64,000 bases of DNA from Chitinophagaceae bacterium (GTDB lineage: Bacteria > Bacteroidota > Bacteroidia > Chitinophagales > UBA10324): assembly GCA_016717285.1 (NCBI GenBank), contig JADKFU010000005.1, positions 2,216,501 to 2,280,500 of the forward strand. The letters are read 5' to 3'. Made by a program: the position numbers and the translations under genes. Of this stretch, positions 1 through 7,472 are shown piece by piece (the first letter of the stretch is position 1; every line of letters starts with the position of its first letter). Under the pieces are notes generated by a model. That model saw only the letters and a program-made list of their open reading frames with translations, made no database searches and had not been told where the DNA came from.

Positions 1-556
1 TGCCGCCAAGCAGATAACCTCCATCCGTAGTTTGAATAACAGATCCCAATTCTTCATGGCCGGTGCCACCAATATCATTTTGCCATAGAATATTTCCCAA
101 GCTATCTAGTTTCACCACCCAGAAATCATCATTACTGCCCCCATAGTGCATTTCGGTCTTGTCACCTGAAATATCTGATCTTGATCCTCCACCAAGCAGG
201 TAACCGCCGTCAGTAGTTTGAATAACAGCAGTTAATTGATCCAGGTCATCGCCTCCAATAGTATTTTGCCATTGAATATTACCGGAAGCATCCAGTTTTA
301 CTACCCAATAATCCTGATGGTAATCTGTACCTTCACTCCATTGGCTTGGTTCGGTTTTATCCCCTGAAATACCCGATTGTGAAGTGCCACCAAGCAAGGA
401 TCCTCCATCAGTAGTTTGAATCATGCATGACAGGTTATCATATGAACTCCCGCCAATAGTATTTTGCCATTGAATTTCAGGCGCTGTTATTTGTGCGGTT
501 ACAATTGAATATGTGAAACAAAGAACAGTGATTGAAAGTGTGATTAGATTTTTCAT
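1..556 (-). CDS. Secreted repeat protein, N-terminal part (runs off window)
   Basis: An open frame starts at the ATG at 556 and stays open to base 1, so only the first ~185 codons are visible. It begins with a signal peptide (MKNLITLSITVLCFTYSIVTAQ). A repeated unit of roughly 65 residues follows, with recurring WQNTIGG, IQTTDGG and LLGG segments and the phrase SGDKTE. The DNA for IQTTDGG recurs near 30, 215 and 410. Repeats of this kind occur in Bacteroidota surface proteins that usually end in a T9SS sorting domain, but that end is outside the window. Function unknown. The reading frame and signal peptide are clear; the family name is inference. Confidence 0.8.
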   Translation of the reverse strand, partial: MKNLITLSITVLCFTYSIVTAQITAPEIQWQNTIGGSSYDNLSCMIQTTDGGSLLGGTSQSGISGDKTEPSQWSEGTDYHQDYWVVKLDASGNIQWQNTIGGDDLDQLTAVIQTTDGGYLLGGGSRSDISGDKTEMHYGGSNDDFWVVKLDSLGNILWQNDIGGTGHEELGSVIQTTDGGYLLGG

Positions 557-1067
557 ATGAGCATTGATTTTGTAAAAGGTTAGAAATAAGAATACGGAAG
601 GATGGATTGATAAAATCTGGTGGCGAACTTTGTAAACTAACTTTTTCGCTCAGAGATGTTGACATACCACGTCTTGCTTTCAGTGACAAACAAAGTTGAA
701 TTCATCTTGCTTTTGGATCCATGACGGTAATCATGTAAATGGATGATATTTCTCATTTATAAGAGTGTCAGGTAATAAGTCAGGTGGCTGCTTCCGGATT
801 TTGAAAAAACGGCTTCAGGAGAGCCTGCTTCTGTTTCTGTTCCTAACAAAATACAGCGCTATAAATATATTTACAACCTGTTGAAGAGGCCTTCGTTTGT
901 CAATAGCATTAACTTTCCTGGTAAGAAGAGATTTGAAAAGCCGGCTTGGTTTTCTTTGCTAACCATACAGCATTCAATACGACCATTTTAATAATTCTCC
1001 AGAAGTGTTATGATCTTCTTTTACCTTTTATTTACCTAACAGAAGGCAAAAAAGAATTGGTGAAGAA
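557..1067. other. Intergenic stretch with no recognised gene
   Basis: About 510 bases between the start of the repeat protein and the end of the holin-like gene. Short open frames here have no recognisable protein features. I see no hairpin with a T-run, no tRNA-like fold and no clear TAnnTTTG promoter. It presumably holds the promoter of the gene starting at 556 and the 3' end of the operon ending at 1068. Confidence 0.4.
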
Positions 1068-1424
1068 TCAGTAAGAAGTTGCCGATGGCCAGAATAAATA
1101 GGAAACCAAAGTGCCTGCAACAGCCATCGTGCAGGCAATAATTACAGCAGCAGAAAATGTTTTCACTGTGAATCCCTTAAACAACTTATCAGTGAGTATG
1201 ATGACAATTGCAGTCACCAGCAACCTGACAAAAAATGAGAGAAGACCTAACGTAACAATATTCATTGGTAATCTCAGCAGAAATCCCACCGTAGCATTCA
1301 GAATGCCTATCACCAATGCAACTGCTATGGCTGTTCCAAAACTTTTGATATCAACGGATGGCAGCAGGTAAGCCAATAAGAAAAGTAAACCTGCATTAAT
1401 AAGCAGTTCGAGCAGAAAATTCAC
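1068..1424 (-). CDS. Phage-holin-4-type (YvlD-like) membrane protein
   Basis: 118 residues, almost entirely hydrophobic, with four predicted membrane segments (about 4-22, 29-50, 57-79 and 88-112). The motif LPSVDIKSFGTAIAVALVIG and the later LPMNIVTLGLLSFFV are typical of the phage_holin_4_2 family (PF04020). Despite the name, this family is chromosomal and its members are small inner-membrane proteins of unknown role. The start codon lies one base beyond the stop of the upstream lipoprotein gene, so it is the last gene of the 2880-1068 operon. Family assignment is fairly secure; function is not known. Confidence 0.85.
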   Translation of the reverse strand: MNFLLELLINAGLLFLLAYLLPSVDIKSFGTAIAVALVIGILNATVGFLLRLPMNIVTLGLLSFFVRLLVTAIVIILTDKLFKGFTVKTFSAAVIIACTMAVAGTLVSYLFWPSATSY

Positions 1425-1425
1425 T

Positions 1426-1830
1426 TCAATCAGCTTTTAAAGTCATCTCAGAACCATCGCCCGCAGTTATCTTCATGGTATTATCTGTCAACTCTTTCAC
1501 CGTGAAGTTTTCAGAAACACTGGCCCCTTCATATTGCCACGATAACATGGTTCCATCATAACTCCAGGTACCCTCCCGTGTTTCCATCGGACTGCTCATA
1601 GAAACTTTTCCATTGCTGTAAAAAGTGATCGTTTCTTTTTGTTCATCGCGCGTTATTTTATCCTTGTCTCCTTCAGCATCCGTTTCACGCGTGGCATGCC
1701 ATGTTTTTTGAGAAGCGCCTGATATCATTTGAGAAGGATTATTGTCGGCATCGTTATGTTTAACATCATTTTTACACGCAGTAAATCCAACAACAAACAG
1801 CATCGCCATTACAAAGATTGAGATTTTCAT
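1426..1830 (-). CDS. Lipocalin-like lipoprotein
   Basis: 134 residues. The N-terminus is a lipoprotein signal ending in FTAC, with Cys19 as the lipidation site. The remainder (TWHATRETDAEGD..., ITFYSNGKVSMSS, GTWSYDGTMLSWQYEG, NTMKITAGDGSEMTL) has the alternating-strand pattern of the Bacteroidota lipocalin-like family (PF13648 type): a short barrel with a central GTWSYDG-like strand. It is probably anchored in the outer membrane facing the periplasm. It lies 20 bases after the LysM gene and one base before the holin-like gene, so all are likely co-transcribed. No ligand can be inferred. Confidence 0.8.
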   Translation of the reverse strand: MKISIFVMAMLFVVGFTACKNDVKHNDADNNPSQMISGASQKTWHATRETDAEGDKDKITRDEQKETITFYSNGKVSMSSPMETREGTWSYDGTMLSWQYEGASVSENFTVKELTDNTMKITAGDGSEMTLKAD

Positions 1831-1850
1831 AAGTTTCTGTTTTTTATGAA

Positions 1851-2111
1851 TTATGGAATTATAATTTTTTGACCGGGATGAATGAGATCCGGATTCTTAA
1901 TGACCTCCTTATTAGCTTCAAATATTCTCCTCCACTCATTCGCATCACCGTAGTGAGCCTGTGCGATTTTTGATAGCGAATCTCCCGCCTTCACTTCATA
2001 CTCCCGCTGAGCATGTGCTGCAGGAGGAACGCTCATCACCGGCGGTGGTGCAACGGTTTTCTTTTCAACCGGTTTCTCCTTTCCTTTTTGGAAAAAATCC
2101 ATTAGTCCCAT
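1851..2111 (-). CDS. LysM-domain protein
   Basis: 86 residues. A short Lys/Pro-rich N-terminus (1-36) precedes one LysM domain (about 37-86: YEVKAGDSLSKIAQAHYGDA ... NPDLIHPGQKIIIP). The domain has the usual GDSLSKIA start and PGQ-I-I-P end. LysM binds N-acetylglucosamine-containing glycans such as peptidoglycan. No signal peptide is visible, as in E. coli Kbp/YgaU, which pairs a BON domain with LysM; here the BON domain is absent. It sits between the TerB-like and lipocalin-like genes with gaps of 19-20 bases. Confidence 0.88.
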   Translation of the reverse strand: MGLMDFFQKGKEKPVEKKTVAPPPVMSVPPAAHAQREYEVKAGDSLSKIAQAHYGDANEWRRIFEANKEVIKNPDLIHPGQKIIIP

Positions 2112-2130
2112 AGATATAATTTTTTTTAAT

Positions 2131-2880
2131 TTAAAAAGATCGCGGCCTGTTTTGTTGTCCCGTTAATTTTGACAGCACATTTCCCATGCTATTATAACCT
2201 CGTCCACTACTCAATAAAGAAATAAGTGATCCTATTCCTCCCATCGCGTTTGTATTCAAATTTCTACGACCCAATTGGTTGCGAAGCATGCCACTGTTGT
2301 AATTTCTTCTTCCCTGCATGCCACCGCTCAGCAGTTTTGCGATGAGCATCGGGCCGACAATTCCAAGCAATCCTTTCGTAAAGTTCGGAGTGTTGATTCC
2401 TGCTTGCCTGAATTTATCACTAAGACCAAGAGATTCTAAAATTCCCGGACGTGCAACTTCATCTTCACTTTTTCCTTTTTCTCTCGCATTATCTACAAAC
2501 TGATCAAGAAGAGAAAACTGCTGCCGGTTAATGTCAAGACGCTGAGCAATTTCCTCAACATTTTTTTGCTCTTCAGGGGAATATTTTCCATCACTCTTTG
2601 CGAAGCTGATGATATCGGTAAGCAGTGAAAACCGCAGGTCACTTTGTTTAAGAATGTCAAGGCAGCGCTCCAGTTCATCAGTGGAAAGCTCTTTCGCAGC
2701 CCGCACAATACTTTCTTCCTGCTCCTCTGAAAGATCTGCTGATTCCGCCAACGCGCGGAGGAATTCTATTTCCTCCTCCGTAGCGGAATGATCTGCTGTT
2801 GCAATGGAAGCAATTGCTCCTAAATAAGCGCCTTTTTCAAGGTCGTTATAGTCTTTGAGTAACTTTTCAGAATTATTCAT
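2131..2880 (-). CDS. TerB-like helical protein with Gly/Asn/Arg-rich tail
   Basis: 249 residues from the ATG at 2880 (MNNSEKLLKDYNDLEK). The frame extends upstream to an ATG at 2955, but those 25 residues do not look like part of the domain, so I prefer the internal start. Residues ~8-135 form an acidic alpha-helical domain (GAYLGAIASIATADHSATEEE ... FAKSDGKYSPEEQKNVEEIA) resembling the TerB/tellurite-resistance fold, with two D-G/D-H-x-(S/Y) loop patterns. The C-terminal ~80 residues are rich in Gly, Asn, Arg and Leu. First gene of a four-gene operon with LysM, lipocalin-like and holin-like genes. Role unknown; TerB-fold proteins often act at membranes or bind metal. Confidence 0.75.
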   Translation of the reverse strand: MNNSEKLLKDYNDLEKGAYLGAIASIATADHSATEEEIEFLRALAESADLSEEQEESIVRAAKELSTDELERCLDILKQSDLRFSLLTDIISFAKSDGKYSPEEQKNVEEIAQRLDINRQQFSLLDQFVDNAREKGKSEDEVARPGILESLGLSDKFRQAGINTPNFTKGLLGIVGPMLIAKLLSGGMQGRRNYNSGMLRNQLGRRNLNTNAMGGIGSLISLLSSGRGYNSMGNVLSKLTGQQNRPRSF

Positions 2881-2970
2881 GCCATCCGCAAGTCGAAATT
2901 CATACCAAGGTATAAATGGACACAAGCCATTTAGCAAAATGGATGCTCTATACAATCAGAACTTATCTAA

Positions 2971-3001
2971 TAAAAAAGACTGCCTCATTTGAAGCAGTCT
3001 T
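2971..3001 (-). terminator. Rho-independent terminator after the 3028-3360 gene
   Basis: An 8-bp perfect stem (2976-2983 with 2994-3001, AAGACTGC) has a 10-base loop. On the minus strand it is followed by a T-run (complement of the A-run at 2972-2977). It lies 27 bases beyond the stop of the minus-strand gene at 3028. Confidence 0.8.
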
Positions 3002-3027
3002 CTTTACGCATTACTATTTATTATTTA

Positions 3028-3360
3028 TTACTCTACTGTCACTGAAACAGTACCGTAGGCTCCTGCTCCCGAAACGGTAACTGAATAAATGCCAGGTGCG
3101 TATCCTGTGATATTTATAGGAACTGCGTTTTTACCCGCAGTGGTAGCTGTTTCAATGCTGAGGACACCATTGTCTTTACTGTCTTTGATAGTGATGCCTG
3201 CTTTTCCGCTTTCAGGCGCAATAAACCGGACAACAAAATTTCCATTAGAAGGATTAGGAGAAACATGCACTCTTGTATCTTGATTCACAACTTGTGTCTC
3301 TGCAGGAGATTCTATATCAGGGGAACGAATCGTTTCAGTGGCAGGTTTTGTTTCCACCAC
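3028..3360 (-). CDS. Short protein with T9SS type A sorting domain; start uncertain
   Basis: 110 residues. The last ~75 form a T9SS sorting domain: VHVSPNPSNGNFVVRF, then GKAGITIKDSKDNGVLSIE, then YAPGIYSVTVSG and a final basic-poor strand VSVTVE. T9SS cargo should carry a signal peptide, but none is present. The only in-frame start is GTG at 3360, and an in-frame stop lies about 50 bases further upstream. The missing export signal suggests a 3' remnant of a larger cargo gene, or a gene broken by a frameshift just upstream. A terminator follows at 2971-3001. Confidence 0.55.
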   Translation of the reverse strand: MVETKPATETIRSPDIESPAETQVVNQDTRVHVSPNPSNGNFVVRFIAPESGKAGITIKDSKDNGVLSIETATTAGKNAVPINITGYAPGIYSVTVSGAGAYGTVSVTVE

Positions 3361-3610
3361 CGGGGAATTATTTGAGCGAACAAAACTGCGCGACCTTCTA
3401 ACGCAATATTAAAATGGTTGAATTACTAAATTGTTTAATTAATTTATGGTTTAATCATAGCGGCTTTATTCAGCTTGCGTTCCCAAAACTTTTATGAGGA
3501 ACAACGATAGCGAGGTTAGGCAGGGAATATCCGCTAATTTGTTTTTAACTTGTCGCCCGAAATCCGGCTGATCAAATTCATCAGCAGGTATTTGTTAAAC
3601 CAACTTTTTT

Positions 3611-4093
3611 ATGAGAAACGAAAATTTAATTAAAGGACTATCAGTAATTGCTGTGATTTCATTTATGGCTTGTAATCCCCAGAAACCGGCACCTGTAATT
3701 GATAAAGAACAAGTAAAAAAAGAAATTCAAGATAAGGAGAATGAATTTGCTGCTACCTATAATTCAGGAGTAGCGAAAAACATTGGCTACTATGCAGATG
3801 ATGCAATTTCCTTTTCGCAAAACAGAGCACCCTTAGTTGGCAAAGCCGCGATTGTAGAATATATAAAGGCAGGGATTGACTCCTCTTCCTTTGGCAATAA
3901 GATTTCATTTGTAACCAATGAAGTTTTTCCTTCCAATGATGGAAATCAAGTTCTTGAACTTGGCTATTACACACTGGTTGACTCTTCTGATGCGCTGATT
4001 AACTCAGGTAATTACATGGTTTTATTTGAGAAAAGAAACGGAAAATATGTTAGCGTAAGAGAAATGAGTGCCTCTGATATTCCGCTGGAATAA
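3611..4093 (+). CDS. Lipoprotein with SnoaL/DUF4440-like fold
   Basis: 160 residues. The signal peptide ends in a lipobox (FMAC, Cys21). The mature part (DKENEFAATYNSGVAKNIGYYADDAISFSQNRAPLVGKAAIVEYIK) matches the NTF2-like SnoaL/DUF4440 (YybH-type) superfamily: an N-terminal helix with a W/F-A-A-x-N-x-G pattern, then YADDA and a GK-A-I-x-x-Y segment. Such proteins form cone-shaped dimers that bind small molecules, sometimes with isomerase activity. Here the protein would be membrane-anchored. It is monocistronic, with a strong terminator 22 bases downstream. Confidence 0.8.
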   Translation: MRNENLIKGLSVIAVISFMACNPQKPAPVIDKEQVKKEIQDKENEFAATYNSGVAKNIGYYADDAISFSQNRAPLVGKAAIVEYIKAGIDSSSFGNKISFVTNEVFPSNDGNQVLELGYYTLVDSSDALINSGNYMVLFEKRNGKYVSVREMSASDIPLE

Positions 4094-4115
4094 TAGCAGA
4101 CTCCATATTTTTCGA

Positions 4116-4150
4116 GGCTGTCCGAAATGTATTTTCGGACGGCCTTTTTT
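4116..4150 (+). terminator. Rho-independent terminator after 3611-4093
   Basis: A 12-bp stem (4116-4127 with 4133-4144, one G-T pair) has a 5-base loop and is followed by six T residues at 4145-4150. Confidence 0.88.
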
Positions 4151-4283
4151 GTTTGTTATATTGTAAGAACTTGTTTTGAAATGCAAATTTGGTTTTACAG
4201 TATTGAATTATTGACACCCTTCGTGAAGTCAAAGGTTAAGCGGTGTAACAAAAAAAAATAATCATAGTAGCTTCTAAGAAGTT

Positions 4284-4423
4284 GTTTTGAAATCAATCAA
4301 TATAATTGTTACATCGCTTACCCTTCGGCTGCGCTCAGGGTGCGCTTCTGGCAAAGCCGAACCCTGAGCGCAGCCGAAGGGTGTTCCAAAGAGCATTGTA
4401 AAAAAATTAATTGATTTCAAAAC
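4284..4423. repeat. 140-bp nested inverted-repeat element, copy 1 (MITE-like)
   Basis: The outer arms start with GTTTTGAAATCAAT (4284 on) and end with its complement (to 4423). Inside, two perfect 21-base arms (4321-4341 and 4361-4381, beginning CCCTTCGGCTGCG) flank a 19-base loop. A copy differing at about three positions lies at 17120-17259. The similarity, including TTCTAAGAAGTT, continues about 12 bases to the left of both copies, so the real end may be near 4272. It carries no coding capacity. Confidence 0.88.
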
Positions 4424-4474
4424 AGATTGTAAGTTGTCTAAATTTACTTTTACGCGTTGAAGCCGGTATGATCA

Positions 4475-4511
4475 TAAAAAATCCCTGATAACATCAAATG
4501 CTATCAGGGAT
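4475..4511 (-). terminator. Rho-independent terminator after 4563-5879
   Basis: A 10-bp perfect stem (4481-4490 with 4502-4511, ATCCCTGATA) is followed on the minus strand by a T-run (complement of 4475-4480). It is placed about 50 bases beyond the stop of the minus-strand gene. Confidence 0.85.
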
Positions 4512-4562
4512 AAAAATTATTTTTAATGGGTTAATCTAAGGTCTGAAACAGGAAATAATTAA

Positions 4563-5879
4563 TCATCTTCTTCCACCGCCACCACCTCTTCCACCACCGC
4601 CTCCCATTGACCGGCCTCCTCCTCCTCCCATGGAACCACCGCCTCCGGAAGGCCGAGATCCACTCATCGAACTCCCGCCCGAAGGACGTGAGCCACCTCC
4701 ACCAGTACTATAACGGGATGCTCCATTTGAACTGGGCCTGGATTGAGAAGTTCCGGTTGAAGGACGTGTTCCACTTGATGCACCCGTTGAAGGACGTGTA
4801 CCACTTGATGAACCCGTTGAAGGACGAGTACCGGTTGATGACCCGGTTGAAGGACGTGTTCCACTTGATGAACCGGATGAAGGACGAGTTGCAGCCGAAG
4901 ATCCCGATGAAGATCCCGGACGACTTCCAACTGAACCGCCCGATGTGCCAGTACCGGAAGAGGCACCCGGACGACTTCCTACCGAACCGCCACCGGTAGA
5001 TGCTCCAGGGCGACTTCCTGTCGAAGATCCATTTGACGGACGTGTTGCCGCGGCTCCATTATTATTCCTGTAATTACCATTCGAATTATTACGGTCCACA
5101 GTACTGGAGGTATTTCTGTTACTATTGTAATTATTGTAATTATTGGTGTTGTGAATGACTGTTGTATTGCCATGATAACCATAGCCACCGTAACCATGAT
5201 AGTGATAATGATTGCTGGCATAGATACCAATAGCCATTACTGAAAATGCTGCAAAATAAGGTGGATAATATCCGTAATAGTAAGGCGGAGCATAAGGGAC
5301 ATACGCCGGTGAATACACATACTGAACGATCGGCGCAGATTGAACTACTACAGTGGTAGTTGTTGCGGGAGCACTTACAATAACAGTGTCAGTGCCTTTA
5401 TATCCGGGATTGGAAGTAACGGCGGCGGTTTTCGATTCCGTCAGTTCAACAATATAATCTTTGCCATACAGATCTTTATCGCCTACAGCCTGCACCGTAA
5501 CTTTTTTGTCCTTGTCTTTAGAAACTAATATTACCGCCACATCCTGTTTTTCACTTTCAGTCACATCCACCTGAAGTACAAAGGTGAAGTCGTCACCATC
5601 TTTCTTTGAAATTACCTTTATGAAATCAACCTTTTTATCCAGATTCAAATCAAGGTTATTAATTCCTGTTTTTTCCAGGTTTAATGATTTTTCAAATTCC
5701 TCAATAGTCTTGGAATTTTGAAAAAGATCCAATACAGCATACAAATCCAGGTTGTCTCCCGGCAAACCTAACAATGTGGAATCCGTTGCTGCAGCATTTT
5801 CTTTTTGAGAAAAGGCAGGATGAGATAACAAGCTAATGGTTAACACCGCGATAAAACTGTATAAAAAGTTCTTTTTCAT
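4563..5879 (-). CDS. Secreted low-complexity protein (Tyr/His-, Asn-, Arg-Pro-Ser- and Gly-rich)
   Basis: 438 residues. The signal peptide is MKKNFLYSFIAVLTISLLSHPAFS. The folded-looking N-terminal part (~25-150) begins LGLPGDNLDLYAVLDLFQNS and contains EEFEKSLN and FVLQVDVTESEKQDVAVILV; I recognise no named domain. Next come a Tyr/Pro-rich segment (VPYAPPYYYGYYPPYF), a His/Gly/Tyr segment and an Asn-rich stretch. About 15 tandem units of the type (S/T)GTRPST-GSS follow, then a Gly-rich tail ending GGGGRR. The tail is basic and probably disordered. A matrix or surface role is possible but not shown. A TATTTTTG -7 box lies at 5898-5905 and a terminator follows the gene. Confidence 0.75.
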   Translation of the reverse strand: MKKNFLYSFIAVLTISLLSHPAFSQKENAAATDSTLLGLPGDNLDLYAVLDLFQNSKTIEEFEKSLNLEKTGINNLDLNLDKKVDFIKVISKKDGDDFTFVLQVDVTESEKQDVAVILVSKDKDKKVTVQAVGDKDLYGKDYIVELTESKTAAVTSNPGYKGTDTVIVSAPATTTTVVVQSAPIVQYVYSPAYVPYAPPYYYGYYPPYFAAFSVMAIGIYASNHYHYHGYGGYGYHGNTTVIHNTNNYNNYNSNRNTSSTVDRNNSNGNYRNNNGAAATRPSNGSSTGSRPGASTGGGSVGSRPGASSGTGTSGGSVGSRPGSSSGSSAATRPSSGSSSGTRPSTGSSTGTRPSTGSSSGTRPSTGASSGTRPSTGTSQSRPSSNGASRYSTGGGGSRPSGGSSMSGSRPSGGGGSMGGGGGRSMGGGGGRGGGGGRR

Positions 5880-5897
5880 TCTATGTTAATTTGGATG

Positions 5898-5905
5898 CAA
5901 AAATA
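5898..5905 (-). promoter_or_regulatory. Candidate Bacteroidota -7 box (TATTTTTG)
   Basis: On the minus strand this is a full TAnnTTTG match ending 19 bases before the ATG at 5879. No TTG is found at the usual ~20-base distance upstream, so support comes from the -7 box and position only. Confidence 0.4.
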
Positions 5906-6268
5906 CTTATTTTATCTACTCTATTTTTAGTTGGCTCAACCGACATTGATTAGTGGACGTCACTCCTTTTTTTCAGCTTATGTTTTTATGGTTTAAATGT
6001 ATGTTTCACTTACGTCATAGTTGTTCCTGTTGCACAAACATTACGAAGCACTCTTGTAAATGTTTGCGCTGATGTGAATGTTTTCCCCTGGTTACAGATC
6101 CTGATTTTTTGCTGAGAGAAAAATACTTCAGTCACTTTCAATATCGATGAAAGTTCACTATAATTCAGGAAAAAATCTTTCTCCATAGATCCAGAAAAGA
6201 AATTCAAAAGTTTCGAACACTCGTAAAACCTGTATAGTTGAGCATCCTATTTTAAAATCCGATCCTCA
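5906..6268. other. Intergenic stretch with no recognised gene
   Basis: About 360 bases between the low-complexity secreted protein and the hydrolase gene. The longest open frame (65 codons, minus strand, 6010-6207) has no signal peptide, domain or recognisable motif, and I do not call it. No hairpin or repeat stands out. Confidence 0.4.
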
Positions 6269-6922
6269 TCAAATCATCTTAGCCATCCAGTCCTTTGTTG
6301 CGTTAGCAAGTATTTCCACCGAGTTCAGCTTACCGGCTTTGAAAGCATGATTCGCTCCTTCGATTTTTAGTAAAGTTGCATTTTGGAGAGATGAGCAAAC
6401 TTTTTCGAGAAGAACCAGCGTAGCGAATTCGTCGCGGGTGCCGGATAAAAAAAGCATGGGTTGCTTTACTTCTTTTAAATGATCACCTCTTTCCATCGAG
6501 GGTTTGCCGGGCGCGTGAAGCGGGAAGCCGTAAAAAATAATTCCTTTCACTTTAGCATTGTTATGAGTTGCCAGATATTGTGAGCTCATTCTTCCACCGA
6601 ACGATTTACCGGAGATAAACAATGGCAACTTCGGAAATTGTTTTTCTGCATTTCTGATCGCAGCTTCGATTGTTTTATGCGCGACCGCAGGAACATCAGG
6701 CCTTCCTTTTTTATTTTCTGTAAAGGGAAAATTAAAACGCAGCGTCGTAATGCCTTTCTCAGCAAGTGATGCTGCCAGGGTGGTAATGAAAGGATGGTTC
6801 ATGCCGGCACCTGCACCATGTGCAAGCGTCATTACACCAAAATTTTTTTCAGGAATGAGATATGCTCCCGAAACAGAACCGATCTCTGAAGAAACTTTTA
6901 TCGAAACCTGTTTACTTTTCAT
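6269..6922 (-). CDS. Alpha/beta hydrolase (dienelactone hydrolase/TEX30-like)
   Basis: 217 residues, cytosolic. An early strand-loop, LAHGAGAGMNHPF (34-45), is followed by LRFNFPFTE and the nucleophile elbow GKSFGGR with Ser107. Asp in SGTRDEFA and His in GANHAFK complete the likely triad. The layout LAHGAG ... GKSFGGR is typical of the small KANL3/TEX30-like hydrolases (Abhydrolase_11 type). The substrate cannot be told from sequence. It stands alone, well separated from its neighbours. Confidence 0.88.
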   Translation of the reverse strand: MKSKQVSIKVSSEIGSVSGAYLIPEKNFGVMTLAHGAGAGMNHPFITTLAASLAEKGITTLRFNFPFTENKKGRPDVPAVAHKTIEAAIRNAEKQFPKLPLFISGKSFGGRMSSQYLATHNNAKVKGIIFYGFPLHAPGKPSMERGDHLKEVKQPMLFLSGTRDEFATLVLLEKVCSSLQNATLLKIEGANHAFKAGKLNSVEILANATKDWMAKMI

Positions 6923-7272
6923 CAGGTGAAGATAAGAACTGTTACAGGATGAAGCTCCAACTTTTGCTGCTCGTTGTACGACAAACTATAAAAATAAATG
7001 CAGGCTGTCTGAACGATTTGCAAAATACAAAGGATCGTCAGTGTTTGCTTCTGTTTACAGTACCGAATTCATTACCAAAAATGTTTTAAAAAAAATTCGC
7101 TCGCAAAGATCGGAAAGGAAAAAAGGTAATCTAGCTTTGTGTCGTTCCCGGATATTTTTGTAACGTGTATTGCGCGACCTTCCCTCAAATTGTTCAAGCA
7201 AAGAACGGAAGTATAAAAATGATTTTTCTGTTGGATATGCACACAAACAGGGTGTGTTTTCTTCTATGTTCT
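6923..7272. other. Intergenic stretch with no recognised gene
   Basis: About 350 bases upstream of the regulatory region of the gene at 7473 and of the divergent hydrolase gene. Open frames here are short and featureless. I see no repeat shared with the rest of the window. Confidence 0.4.
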
Positions 7273-7293
7273 TACCTGTTGCCCCATTTAATA

Positions 7294-7323
7294 ACCGTTT
7301 ACTAACCCAACATGGCCGTTTAC
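7294..7323 (+). promoter_or_regulatory. Predicted LytTR-type operator (two 9-mers 21 bp apart)
   Basis: ACCGTTTAC (7294-7302) and GCCGTTTAC (7315-7323) are direct repeats with 12 bases between them. LytTR-family response regulators are known to bind two imperfect 9-bp direct repeats with a (A/T)(A/C)(A/C)GTT core separated by about 12 bp, and this fits. It ends 9 bases before the -33 TTG. A matching site lies upstream of the gene starting at 14895. No LytTR gene is in the window. Confidence 0.55.
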
Positions 7324-7332
7324 CAATTGCAA

Positions 7333-7363
7333 TTGCGGAACTGTTATCGCCACGTTATTTTTA
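7333..7363 (+). promoter_or_regulatory. Predicted Bacteroidota promoter for the 7473 gene
   Basis: TTG (7333-7335), a 20-base spacer, then TATTTTTA (7356-7363), a 7/8 match to TAnnTTTG. Transcription would start near 7370, giving a leader of about 100 bases. The TTG lies inside a GCAATTGC palindrome (7329-7336) that is also present at the matching site near 15130. Confidence 0.55.
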
Positions 7364-7472
7364 ACATGCGATTCGATTTCTTTCCTGATTTATAAATAAT
7401 AAGCGTGAAATGAATTTCAATCGACCAGTTAAAAACTTCATTACATCACTTCATTAAAAACAACTTTTAAAA

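Noticed and set aside
477..689. 70-codon minus-strand frame across the start of the repeat protein
   Set aside because: It overlaps a better-supported frame (signal peptide plus repeats) and has no protein features of its own.
6010..6207. 65-codon frame in the gap between 5879 and 6269
   Set aside because: No signal, domain, homologous motif or promoter; composition looks like translated noncoding DNA.
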